Assembly: GCA_947488485.1 (NCBI GenBank)
Contig: CANKZO010000016.1
Location: forward strand, 1 to 24,438
Reading direction: 5' to 3'
DNA length: 24,438 nt
Source of the DNA: Opitutia bacterium
Lineage (GTDB): Bacteria; Verrucomicrobiota; Verrucomicrobiae; Opitutales; UBA953
The position numbers were made by a program, and so were the translations under genes. This document shows positions 1 through 7,349 of this stretch, in pieces. The notes beneath the pieces are model-generated. The model did no database searches, was not told where the DNA came from, and saw only the letters and a program-made list of their open reading frames with translations. How positions within the stretch are numbered: position 1 is the stretch's first letter; the number at the start of each line of letters is the position of its first letter.

Positions 1-30
1 ATATTGAATTATAATCTATAAAATCAAAAA

Positions 31-65
31 AAAAAGCAATATACAGAAATTGCATATTGCTTTTT
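31..65 (-). terminator. Intrinsic terminator hairpin after the left minus-strand operon
   Basis: The arms AAAAAGCAATAT (31-42) and ATATTGCTTTTT (54-65) form a perfect 12-bp stem around an 11-base loop. On the minus strand the stem lies 23 bases beyond the stop codon of the last gene of the left operon and ends in a run of T. The A/T-rich flanks would let it work in both directions, so it could also stop a plus-strand transcript entering from the left. Bases 1-30 hold no recognisable gene. Confidence 0.8.
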
Positions 66-87
66 ACAAATAAAAAAAATTAGTTAA

Positions 88-663
88 TTAACTCTTAATC
101 TTTTTTATCTTTTGTATTTTGCCTTCAAAAACATGTGAACCAACTCTAAACTGGAAGAACTCATCTGACTTCTCTGTGCTTTCAGTTATTAGACCCATTT
201 CTTTGATTGTGGATTTAACAGTTTCCTTAACAATATTTCTAATATATTCAGCATCTATTTTTGGAACATTTGATTGTTGCTGTTCAACCACAGTTTGTTT
301 TGGTTTATTACCCATTAATTGTGACGCCTTTTCAATCATGCTATCAGACAAAAGATTTCTTGAACTTTGTGGTGCAGCTTGCGCAATAGGGTGTTCAATC
401 ATAATCCTTTTAATCTCATCTGGAAGCTTTGATTTTTTAATGGCTTCTGTTGATGGTGTTTCTGGTGTTCTCATTGGCATAACTGGTGCGGTTCTTTCAT
501 TTTCTGCTAGAATATCATCAGGAATATTATACCTTGCATTTGGGATATCCATATTCATCCCCTCCATTAAGGGCATACCTGATGCGTTTCCCCTACCCAT
601 TGTATTATGCTTATCCATTATTGCTTTGGATTTCACCAATTTTTGCATTAAATCATTTTCCAT
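88..663 (-). CDS. Hypothetical phage protein, last gene of the left operon
   Basis: I do not recognise this 191-residue protein. It is hydrophilic and Met/Lys/Gln-rich, with a Pro-rich middle. A helical stretch follows (IDAEYIRNIVKETVKSTIKEMG), then a short C-terminal segment, FQFRVGSHVFEGKIQKIKK, that looks like a small beta element with a basic tail. A longer reading to 684 would need a TTG codon inside the upstream gene. The ATG at 663 is preferred because it follows that gene's stop as TAATAAAATG, the same A-rich start context as several other genes here. It is the last of five minus-strand genes and is followed by a hairpin terminator. There is no signal peptide or membrane segment. The company of other small genes suggests a virion or assembly role, but that is only inference. 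Confidence 0.75.
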   Translation of the reverse strand: MENDLMQKLVKSKAIMDKHNTMGRGNASGMPLMEGMNMDIPNARYNIPDDILAENERTAPVMPMRTPETPSTEAIKKSKLPDEIKRIMIEHPIAQAAPQSSRNLLSDSMIEKASQLMGNKPKQTVVEQQQSNVPKIDAEYIRNIVKETVKSTIKEMGLITESTEKSDEFFQFRVGSHVFEGKIQKIKKIKS

Positions 664-667
664 TTTA

Positions 668-1066
668 TTATGTGTTTTGTTCAAATTCTGCTTTAATGAT
701 GCATATACCGCCTAAAAAAGTTTTATCTCCATCAAAATTAAACCCTTCTCTTGGTGTTGTAAATACTTCATTTGTAATATTTAATGATAATATTTTATCT
801 AATCTAAATATACGCCAACCGGGTAAGAGTTGTTTACCAATATAATCGGTATGAGATACACCTTCAATATCATATGCTCTTATGGCTTTATTACCAGCAA
901 TTGTTGTTCCCAAGCAAACTGGTTCAATTAACCTTAAACCTTTACCCCCAGGTTCATCACCATCATAATAAATAACACAGACTTGTTTATTTGTAATTGC
1001 TGATTCAATTGACTCATAAGAAGCTATTTCTGTTATTAAATCTTTTAACGCGCTTGTTAATTTCAT
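668..1066 (-). CDS. Small stand-alone WYL-domain-like protein
   Basis: The product is 132 residues. After a short N-terminal helix (residues 1-25) the pattern fits a compact WYL-type Sm-like beta barrel: VCVIYYDGDEPGG at 29-41, RLIEPVCLG at 45-53, KAIRAYDIEGV at 60-70 and RIFRLDKILSL at 85-95. WYL domains typically show a beta strand ending in Y, a conserved I.P..L, then an aY strand and a closing R.FRLDRI. Cellular WYL proteins are usually fused to a helix-turn-helix and bind ligands or nucleic acid. Here no DNA-binding partner domain is present. The gene lies between small unknown genes, 2 bases from its upstream neighbour and 4 bases from the downstream start. The fold call is by eye; the function is unknown. 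Confidence 0.75.
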   Translation of the reverse strand: MKLTSALKDLITEIASYESIESAITNKQVCVIYYDGDEPGGKGLRLIEPVCLGTTIAGNKAIRAYDIEGVSHTDYIGKQLLPGWRIFRLDKILSLNITNEVFTTPREGFNFDGDKTFLGGICIIKAEFEQNT

Positions 1067-1068
1067 AA

Positions 1069-1365
1069 TTATTTAAAATCTGGATAATTATAATTTATTT
1101 TCCATTTATTAATTTTTAATTCACTTTTTCTTTCGATAACGTCTTGTTGCGTTCCGATATTTGGTGTATATACATCTAAAAAAACGCCAGTGCCCCTACC
1201 TTTGGAATCACCATCTCCAATGGCATTTGGGTTAGTTTGTGAATATTCAAAAGTTTTATCTTTATATTCATTTTTTGGCAATAACTTTGCTCTTTGCTCC
1301 TCGGCAATTTTGCTCAAATTATTTTCAATATTTTGGCTTAAATCAATTGATGTTTCAGTTCCCAT
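1069..1365 (-). CDS. Hypothetical 98-residue phage protein
   Basis: I do not recognise this short, soluble, charged protein. Its N-terminal half is a predicted helix (around IENNLSKIAEEQRAKLLP). A turn-rich middle (NPNAIGDGDSKGRGTG) and a C-terminal ERKSELKINKWKINYN stretch follow. It has no signal peptide or membrane segment. It is packed between its neighbours with gaps of 2 and 4 bases, so it is almost certainly translated as part of the operon. The 64-residue reading frame on the opposite strand is a shadow. Confidence 0.7.
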   Translation of the reverse strand: MGTETSIDLSQNIENNLSKIAEEQRAKLLPKNEYKDKTFEYSQTNPNAIGDGDSKGRGTGVFLDVYTPNIGTQQDVIERKSELKINKWKINYNYPDFK

Positions 1366-1369
1366 AGTT

Positions 1370-1846
1370 TTAATATTTTATTAATTTTTTTATTTTATTT
1401 ATTTCTTCTGTTATTTTTGGAAATTTTGGTATTGATGTTGCGTGTCTTTCTACTGTTTTTCTATGTGTTTGTGATGGTCTGATTATGCCTTCTTTTTCAT
1501 GATCATCAATAAATTGATTTGTTTCCCCAGCGTTTGTTCTATTCATTTTGGTCATCTTTATATTTGCTCTCATTTGATTCAATTGCAAATCAACCCATGC
1601 TTTCATTTTTTGGCCACCATTTAAAACAAACTCCGGACTTTCGACATCTCCTTTATAATTATCAAAATAATTCTTTATCCTTTTTAATTGCGAATAAGTT
1701 ATTGTTGATTTACCTTGCAACTCTTTATTCCTTTTATACCCCTCGCTATCTTGTGGTATAATACCAACGCTATCCATTGATAATTGCAAATATTGTTGCA
1801 TATCTTCTGGAAATGTAACATTTTTATCATAAAGATTACTGTTCAT
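1370..1846 (-). CDS. Hypothetical 158-residue phage protein
   Basis: I do not recognise this protein. It is mostly alpha-helical and basic toward the C-terminus. Visible landmarks are TYSQLKRIKNYFDNY near residues 50-64, LNGGQKMKAWVDLQLNQMR near 75-93, and a Lys-rich C-terminal helix (TEEINKIKKLIKY). Its start overlaps the end of the upstream gene by 11 bases (ATGAACAG within that gene's last codons), which suggests translational coupling. No membrane or export signal is seen. Small basic helical proteins in this setting could be virion or DNA-associated proteins, but nothing in the sequence shows that directly. Confidence 0.75.
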   Translation of the reverse strand: MNSNLYDKNVTFPEDMQQYLQLSMDSVGIIPQDSEGYKRNKELQGKSTITYSQLKRIKNYFDNYKGDVESPEFVLNGGQKMKAWVDLQLNQMRANIKMTKMNRTNAGETNQFIDDHEKEGIIRPSQTHRKTVERHATSIPKFPKITEEINKIKKLIKY

Positions 1847-2621
1847 TTTTTAGCATTTTTATTAATTCAGATATACTAATTCCTTGTTTTTCAGCTTGCA
1901 TTTTTAATGTTTTTACATTTTTCAAAATAAATGGGTTGGGTTCTTTATCTTTAATATCTTCATCATTTTTTTTATTTGCCATTAACAAATCCTCAACCAT
2001 TTTAATAACGCTTTGCTTTTGTATTTCATATAAGGTTAATTTATCTATTGAACCTTTCTTCTTTGATTTGCTTTTATTCCCAGTTGGATCCTTGCCAAAT
2101 TCTTTGGTTCTTTCTTCCGCTTCATCTGGTTCAATTCCAAGTTTATCCACCATATATTTATAAGTTTTTTTGCCATCCATATTCTTTGTTTCATCATATC
2201 CATATGCCCCAGATAAATCATTTTCATCAACACTCTCGCCATAATAAGTTCTATATCCACGAGTAACAGGGTCATTTGTTTGCCTTGCGGCTGGAACAAT
2301 TTGATCCATTGTTCTATGAGTATGCAATCTGTTATCTAACATGGGAACTTTGGATGTTAGCATTGAACCTTTTGAATCAACAAGTTCTTCAAGTTCTTTT
2401 TTTAATTTCTTTTTTGTTGGCTTATTTTTTGAGTTAACCACATTATTTAAATAATTTTTAACTTTTTTAATGTTTTTTTTATCAACATGTATAACATCTT
2501 TATCTTGCTTTGCTTCAGATAATGTGTTGTTAATTGAAAAATATATTGAATAATTATCAATATTTTCTCTAATTAAAAAATAATAAGGCGTATTAAAGTA
2601 TTCTTTGTTAATATTTATCAT
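1836..2621 (-). CDS. Hypothetical 261-residue charged phage protein, first gene of the left operon
   Basis: I do not recognise this protein. It begins with an aromatic, beta-like segment (residues 1-35). A strongly Lys-rich helical region follows (about 45-85, with KKNIKKVKNYL and PTKKKLKKELEEL), then a Tyr/Asp-rich central part including RGYRTYYGESVDENDLSGAY. After a basic GNKSKSKKKGSIDK linker there is a helical C-terminus. The high Lys/Glu/Asp content and lack of Cys, signal peptide or membrane helix fit an intracellular or scaffold-like phage protein, but this is inference. It is the first gene of the minus-strand operon. A TATAAATA element lies 34 bases upstream of its ATG on the same strand, and it overlaps the next gene by 11 bases. 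Confidence 0.75.
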   Translation of the reverse strand: MININKEYFNTPYYFLIRENIDNYSIYFSINNTLSEAKQDKDVIHVDKKNIKKVKNYLNNVVNSKNKPTKKKLKKELEELVDSKGSMLTSKVPMLDNRLHTHRTMDQIVPAARQTNDPVTRGYRTYYGESVDENDLSGAYGYDETKNMDGKKTYKYMVDKLGIEPDEAEERTKEFGKDPTGNKSKSKKKGSIDKLTLYEIQKQSVIKMVEDLLMANKKNDEDIKDKEPNPFILKNVKTLKMQAEKQGISISELIKMLKNEQ

Positions 2622-2634
2622 TTGATATTTTAAT

Positions 2635-2642
2635 CATAAATA
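2635..2642 (+). promoter_or_regulatory. Candidate T4-type late promoter for the adhesin operon
   Basis: CATAAATA differs at one position from the T4 late promoter -10 element TATAAATA. It lies 36 bases before the adhesin ATG at 2678, so a transcript would begin near 2648 with a leader of about 30 bases. AT-rich DNA makes chance matches common, so this is a candidate only; its position in a divergent gap is the main support. Confidence 0.4.
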
Positions 2643-2654
2643 TCTGTTAAATAC

Positions 2655-2662
2655 TATTTATA
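2655..2662 (-). promoter_or_regulatory. Candidate T4-type late promoter for the left minus-strand operon
   Basis: On the minus strand this is an exact TATAAATA, the T4 late promoter -10 sequence. It lies 34 bases upstream of the ATG at 2621 and would give a leader of about 29 bases. It sits to the right of the plus-strand element at 2635-2642, so the two promoters would face each other across about 12 bases and could not easily be occupied together. Confidence 0.5.
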
Positions 2663-2677
2663 TTAATATAAACATAA

Positions 2678-5600
2678 ATGAGTTATCAAAATATTAATCA
2701 ATATAATTTCAATAAGATTGGGTTTAGGCCTGTGAATGAGATTATTGATATAAGTTTGGTATCAGATGAGTTGAACTATGATACAGAAACTGTATTTTCA
2801 ACAAAACTAATTGCCGAAGATGATGGGAATAGAATGCCATTCAATTTTGATTTTGATTACTCTGGTACATCAAATTGTTACAACTGTGAAGATTTTAATA
2901 CAGATGTGCTTGTTTCAAAAAATTATTATAATCCAGAAAATTATAATTTAACAGCAAATACATACCAAAATAAAATTTCAATATGTGATGTTGGTTTAAC
3001 TGGTATTGATAATGGTTTAACAAACCAAATAACAAGCAAAACCATTGAAATAAATACAGGTTTATACACAGCACAAAGTGATATATTCAATAGGTCTAAG
3101 TTTGATAGAAGATTAAAACTATTCCCTATAACAGGATTTACAACCACAAATAGACTTTATAATGATAATAGTTATAATTACTCAATAACAAAAGAAATAA
3201 CATTAACAACAGGAATTTATTCCAGATTAGATGGGGGGTTTTATCAAGGGTTTTATAAATTATCTGGATATGATTATGAGATTTTTCCAGAGAGAATGAA
3301 CCTTGGTTGGACCGCAGAATTATTAGTTAGATATAGATGGACAGGTGACACATCTGTTGGATTAAATGCAAGATATCCTGAAAATAGGGGAACTTTCTTT
3401 TATTTTGGAACAAGGGCTGAAAATAAATTCTATCACTTTGCTGAAGGAAGCCCAGAATCATATAGTGCTTATACAAGAGTAACATCAGGTCTAACTTGTT
3501 TGGATACTTGCAAATGTGATTCAACATATTCAGCATCCACATATTCAGCATCAACTTGCAACAAGGTATATCCAATCACAGGAGTAACAAACCCAACAGG
3601 GGATATAAAATTCACAGAACCAAATCCATTATATGATTCAGTTTCAAATGCCCTCTCATTACAATTAAGTGGGGATTCAGGAAATCCTATCATATGTGTC
3701 AAAACATATACATTAACCGGAACTTGTGAAACATCAGGTGCAACAATAAACCAATGGTGTTCAACAAAAGGCATATTTGACCAATTCAAAGATAGAGATT
3801 ATATTAATAAAGAAAATTGGGTTCAGATTGATGCAGTCTTTGTTAGAGATAGATTAATTGAAAATTGTGATTTAGTAGAACTTGGTGGTCTTGGTTTATT
3901 GATTGAACCACAATTCACAGCATCCACCGCAGGAAGAAGTGTTGAGTTAATTTTACCAAATGCAAGTGGTGAAACAGATTCATCCATTGAGGTGGTTAAT
4001 TTCAAACCATCTTGGGTTAATACAAAAGAATATAGAACAGGAAATTTAAGAATTTATATAAATGGTAAAATTTTCTTCATAATTGATGACTTTGAAGAAA
4101 TTATACCAAGACAGTTAAATACAATCAAAGAAAGACAAATAGGTGTTCCATTCAATGTATCTGTTGGTGGTGGGACGCAAGGATTAAAGGATTCATTGAC
4201 GTTATCATCTTGTGATGGAGGAAATTCTATACAAAGTTTTTCAGAATCATTATTAGCCTATTATTCAAATAGTGACCTAATACAAGATCCAGAATTAGCA
4301 CCAACAAACATATTAAATAATACACAATACTCTGGTTTAACAACAAACATTATTCTTGAGCGTGAGTTTGGGGGTAGTTTGATAGGTGATGTGGGGGCAT
4401 TTAGAATGTATGTTGAACCCCTAAATGCTGGACAAGTAAGACATAACTTCAAACTATTAAAATCAAGATATAGATTAATTGACCCATTTAACCCAGATGA
4501 CAAAATAGAGCCAATCATACCAGCATCGCCAACACCAACAAGAACAACAACACCAACAAATACTCCAACACCAACCATAACACCAACCAATACAATTACA
4601 CCAACACCAACAAAAACTATAACACCAACCATTACACCAACCATTACAGTTACACCAACCATTACACCAACCATTACAGTTACACCAACCATTACGCCAA
4701 CACCAACAAGATATTCAACATATAATTATGTTGGGACTTGCAACAACTTAATAACAAATAATGATGGATTCAAAGCAAATTATTATTATACTTTTGATGT
4801 AGGTGTCAATAGTGGGGATATTTACTTGACATTTAATACAGATATTAGTACAAGAATAATTGTAACATGGAATTCAAGCACAGTAATTAGCACAACACCA
4901 TTTAGTGGCCAAACAATGTTAAGTTTTGATAAAACACTTAATACACCAACAATAGTTATTGTTAGAGTTATTAGTCAAACAATTAATGGTTCTTTCTCCT
5001 TAACTTTAAGTTGCCCAACAATTCTACCATCACCAACTCCAACACCAACAAGCACAGTTACACCAACCAATACAGTTACACCAACCAATACAGTGACACC
5101 AACCAATACAGTAACGCCAACCAATACAGTAACGCCAACCAATACAGTGACACCAACAATAACACCAACCAATACAGTGACACCAACAATAACACCAACC
5201 AATACAGTGACACCAACCAATACAGTTACACCAACCAATACAGTAACACCAACCAATACAGTGACACCAACAATAACACCTACAAGGACAGTTACACCAA
5301 CCAATACAGTTACACCAACCAATACAGTCACTCCAACCAATACAGTTACACCAACCAATACAGTTACACCAACCAATACAGTTACACCAACAATTACACC
5401 TACAAGGACAGTAACACCTACACCAACTAATTATCAAATATTTACAGGAGATACATTAAATTGCAATAACTATGAATTAGTAACTAGTACAAGGGGTAGA
5501 TATATAGCTAATTTTACAATACCATCCAATCAATATGGTACATTCCAAATTACAAGATATAATTCACCAGCTATTATATCAATAATATATGATAATATAA

Positions 5601-6766
5601 CTATAGTTGATAATGTTTTAGTTAATCCAGGTGAATCTATATTCTTCCCAACAAATAGTTCACCACTAATTTTCACAATTGATATTAAAACAGAAACTTT
5701 TGGATATAATTTTGTTATTTGCCCAATAGTTGTATCATCAACACCAACGCCAACAAGAACAATAACGCCTACAATAACGCCTACAATAACACCTACGCCT
5801 ACAGTTACACCTACTAACACAGTAACTCCAACAATAACACCAACTACACCACCTATATTATTTGACTTTTTAGTAGTTGCTGGTGGTGGTGCTGGTGGCG
5901 CGTCTGGTGGGTTTATAGGTGCTGGTGGTGGTGGTGCTGGTGGATTTAGAACGTCCTTTGGGACATCTGGAGGTAATTCAGCAGCAGAATCAAAATTAAC
6001 TTTAATTGTTGGAACACCTTATACCATAACTATTGGTGCTGGTGGAGCAGGTACATCCACTGTTGGTAATCAAGGTTCAAACTCTGTAATTTCAGGAACT
6101 GGAATAACATCCATTATATCTACGGGTGGTGGCGGTGGTGCAAGGTATAATTATTCCCCATTATCTGGGGGTTCTGGAGGTGGTAGTTCAATAAAAAATG
6201 GTGCTGGTGGAAATGGAACACCAAATCAAGGTTTTATTGGTGGTACTGCAACAGTTGATAATGGTAATCAAAATGGTGGTGGTGGAGGAGGTGGTGCATC
6301 AGCAGCTGGTGGAACTGGTGGTGCTTTTAATTGTGGTAACGGTGGAAATGGATTAGCATCAACAATTTTAGGTTCATCAATAACTTATGGTGGTGGTGGT
6401 GGTGCAAGTGGATATCTTTATGTTACTATATCCAATACTGGACAAGGTGGTACTGGAGGTGGTGCTTATGGTGGTTTTGATGCCTCACCATCTGGATTTC
6501 CAGGTACTACTAATAGTGGTGGTGGAGGTGGTGGGTCTTTGGGCTATCCAACGGTTCGTGTTGGTGGTGCTGGTGGTTCTGGTATAATTATAATATCATA
6601 CCCCCAAACTGTTGGTAATATCATTATCCCAGTTGGATTATTTTATAAAGATGGACCTGGGGACACTTATCAAGGTGCAGGTGTCGCAGTTGCACCAAAA
6701 TTAATTACAGGAGGCAGAAAAATATACGAATTTACACAAGGTTCTGGAAATATTCAATTTACATAA
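2678..6766 (+). CDS. Giant modular tail fibre/adhesin with Thr-Pro stalks and polyglycine tip
   Basis: This 1362-residue protein is probably a receptor-binding virion fibre. The N-terminal part (about 1-190) is unassigned and may attach to the tail. Residues about 200-600 have LamG/concanavalin-like features: WTAELLVRYR, FFYFGTRAENKFYHF, LRIYINGKIFFIIDDF, GVPFNVSVGGG and GDVGAFRMYVEPLNAGQVRHNF. Three Thr-Pro-rich tracts (616-678, 785-918, 1020-1059) alternate with two related beta domains (679-784, 919-1019). A glycine-rich domain covers 1062-1308, starting FLVVAGGGAGGASGG, and a 50-residue C-terminal cap ends in GSGNIQFT. There is no signal peptide, as expected for a cytoplasmically assembled virion protein. 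The next gene starts one base after the stop codon. Polyglycine tips are known in T4-like adhesins (gp38 type), and that comparison is by pattern only. A fibre role is likely; the receptor cannot be told. Confidence 0.85.
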   Translation: MSYQNINQYNFNKIGFRPVNEIIDISLVSDELNYDTETVFSTKLIAEDDGNRMPFNFDFDYSGTSNCYNCEDFNTDVLVSKNYYNPENYNLTANTYQNKISICDVGLTGIDNGLTNQITSKTIEINTGLYTAQSDIFNRSKFDRRLKLFPITGFTTTNRLYNDNSYNYSITKEITLTTGIYSRLDGGFYQGFYKLSGYDYEIFPERMNLGWTAELLVRYRWTGDTSVGLNARYPENRGTFFYFGTRAENKFYHFAEGSPESYSAYTRVTSGLTCLDTCKCDSTYSASTYSASTCNKVYPITGVTNPTGDIKFTEPNPLYDSVSNALSLQLSGDSGNPIICVKTYTLTGTCETSGATINQWCSTKGIFDQFKDRDYINKENWVQIDAVFVRDRLIENCDLVELGGLGLLIEPQFTASTAGRSVELILPNASGETDSSIEVVNFKPSWVNTKEYRTGNLRIYINGKIFFIIDDFEEIIPRQLNTIKERQIGVPFNVSVGGGTQGLKDSLTLSSCDGGNSIQSFSESLLAYYSNSDLIQDPELAPTNILNNTQYSGLTTNIILEREFGGSLIGDVGAFRMYVEPLNAGQVRHNFKLLKSRYRLIDPFNPDDKIEPIIPASPTPTRTTTPTNTPTPTITPTNTITPTPTKTITPTITPTITVTPTITPTITVTPTITPTPTRYSTYNYVGTCNNLITNNDGFKANYYYTFDVGVNSGDIYLTFNTDISTRIIVTWNSSTVISTTPFSGQTMLSFDKTLNTPTIVIVRVISQTINGSFSLTLSCPTILPSPTPTPTSTVTPTNTVTPTNTVTPTNTVTPTNTVTPTNTVTPTITPTNTVTPTITPTNTVTPTNTVTPTNTVTPTNTVTPTITPTRTVTPTNTVTPTNTVTPTNTVTPTNTVTPTNTVTPTITPTRTVTPTPTNYQIFTGDTLNCNNYELVTSTRGRYIANFTIPSNQYGTFQITRYNSPAIISIIYDNITIVDNVLVNPGESIFFPTNSSPLIFTIDIKTETFGYNFVICPIVVSSTPTPTRTITPTITPTITPTPTVTPTNTVTPTITPTTPPILFDFLVVAGGGAGGASGGFIGAGGGGAGGFRTSFGTSGGNSAAESKLTLIVGTPYTITIGAGGAGTSTVGNQGSNSVISGTGITSIISTGGGGGARYNYSPLSGGSGGGSSIKNGAGGNGTPNQGFIGGTATVDNGNQNGGGGGGGASAAGGTGGAFNCGNGGNGLASTILGSSITYGGGGGASGYLYVTISNTGQGGTGGGAYGGFDASPSGFPGTTNSGGGGGGSLGYPTVRVGGAGGSGIIIISYPQTVGNIIIPVGLFYKDGPGDTYQGAGVAVAPKLITGGRKIYEFTQGSGNIQFT
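4523..4711 (+). repeat. First Thr-Pro-rich stalk tract of the adhesin
   Basis: Residues 616-678 of the adhesin are almost only Thr, Pro, Ile, Val and Asn, in irregular TPT-based units such as TPTITPTITVTPTIT. The DNA is imperfectly repetitive (acaccaaccattaca variants). It joins the LamG-like region to the first beta domain and is a likely extended, flexible or glycosylated linker. Confidence 0.9.
5030..5431 (+). repeat. Second Thr-Pro stalk: tandem 18-bp repeat array
   Basis: Residues 785-918 are built from a six-residue unit TPTNTV (18 bases, consensus acaccaaccaatacagtt). I count 16 TPTNTV units, plus TPTSTV once, TPTRTV twice and four short TPTI spacers. Third-codon positions of the Val codon vary (gtt, gtg, gta, gtc), so the array is old enough to have drifted or is under amino-acid selection. 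Reading frames on the opposite strand (VGVTVL units) are by-products of the repeat. Such arrays can expand or contract by recombination. Confidence 0.95.
5735..5854 (+). repeat. Third Thr-Pro stalk tract of the adhesin
   Basis: Residues 1020-1059 form a shorter tract of TPT/TPTIT/TPTNTV units ending in TTPP, joining the second beta domain to the glycine-rich tip. Codons here include more acgcct forms than the second tract, suggesting it diverged separately. Confidence 0.9.
5861..6600 (+). other. Glycine-rich (polyglycine) tip domain of the adhesin
   Basis: Residues 1062-1308 of the adhesin contain many runs of 3-6 glycines (GGGGAGG, GGGGGGGASAAGG, GGGGGASG), separated by short non-Gly loops with aromatic or polar residues. 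The domain begins FLVVAGGGAGG and closes with GGAGGSGIIIISY. Known glycine-rich domains of this look form packed polyglycine-II helices with variable loops at the tip, as in T4-type gp38 adhesins. The loops would be the receptor-contacting part. The assignment rests on composition and boundaries, not on a search. Confidence 0.7.
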
Positions 6767-6767
6767 T

Positions 6768-7298
6768 ATGGGACATTACGCGCTTTTAAATATTGAAAAC
6801 TATGTTGACCAAGTTATAACTGGTGGTGGAAATAGTGATGATATAATGTTTGAAACATTATATGGCAATTTTCATAATTGCATTGCTAAAAGAACATCTT
6901 ATAATACTCTTGGGGGTATTCATCACACTAATGGACAACCAAGTATTGACCAAAGCAAGGCTTTTAGAAAAAACTATGCAGGGATAGGTTATTATTATGA
7001 TAATATAAGGGATGCTTTTATTCCACCTAAGCCATATCCAAGCTGGATATTGGATGAATTTAGTTGTTTATGGAATCCACCAATACTGTATCCAGATACA
7101 ACAAATATACTAGAACCTTATATTTGGTATAATAGATATTATTGGAATGAAGAAACATTAAACTGGCAATTACATAAACCTTTTAATAGTTGGTCATTAA
7201 ATCCAGATAATTATTATACATCTCCAATAACCTACCCAAATGATGGGAATAATTATTATTGGAATGAAGATATATTAAATTGGGAATTAATAATTTAA
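6768..7298 (+). CDS. Small fibre-associated protein with duplicated YYWNE cassette
   Basis: The 176-residue product starts MGHYALLNIENYVDQVITG and continues with the signature FRKNYAGIGYYYDNIRDAFIPPKPYPSW. I recall this pattern from small proteins encoded beside tail-fibre genes in marine T4-like phages. Its C-terminus is normally a single YPD..YYWNEETLNW cassette. Here two copies are visible, at residues 124-133 and 163-172. The gene begins one base after the adhesin stop codon (TAATATG), so the two are co-transcribed and likely translationally coupled. A role as fibre component, tip or assembly factor is plausible; none is shown. It has no export signal. There is no GC-rich hairpin after it, so transcription probably continues into the glycosyltransferase genes. 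Confidence 0.8.
   Translation: MGHYALLNIENYVDQVITGGGNSDDIMFETLYGNFHNCIAKRTSYNTLGGIHHTNGQPSIDQSKAFRKNYAGIGYYYDNIRDAFIPPKPYPSWILDEFSCLWNPPILYPDTTNILEPYIWYNRYYWNEETLNWQLHKPFNSWSLNPDNYYTSPITYPNDGNNYYWNEDILNWELII
7137..7283 (+). repeat. Duplicated YYWNE cassette inside the fibre-associated gene
   Basis: 7137-7166 encodes YYWNEETLNW and 7254-7283 encodes YYWNEDILNW. The DNA copies match closely (tattattggaatgaaga then acatta or tatatta). Each is preceded by a Pro/Tyr/Asp-rich lead (LYPD, TYPNDG). This looks like an internal tandem duplication of about 117 bases that has since drifted. Confidence 0.7.
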
Positions 7299-7349
7299 TT
7301 ATTTATTTTATATGATTATAAACTATATATTTAACATAAAGTAAATAAT

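Noticed and set aside
119..715. 198-residue open frame on the plus strand across the left operon
   Set aside because: It runs antisense to two better-supported genes, has a hydrophobic low-complexity composition typical of reversed Lys/Asn/Ile codons, and does not fit the tight spacing of the minus-strand genes.
5030..5431. CRISPR-like array
   Set aside because: The 18-base units are directly adjacent with no unique spacers, and they are translated as part of the adhesin.
4975..5437. Open frames on both strands over the 18-bp repeat (VGVTVL, CIGWCNC and NTNQYS repeats)
   Set aside because: A period of 18 is divisible by three, so stop-free repeats in one frame give long stop-free repeats in others. 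Only the frame encoding TPTNTV continues into folded domains on both sides.
5861..6600. Collagen-like Gly-X-Y repeat that the PLOD-like GT might modify
   Set aside because: The glycines occur in runs rather than every third residue, and there is no regular Gly-X-Lys pattern.
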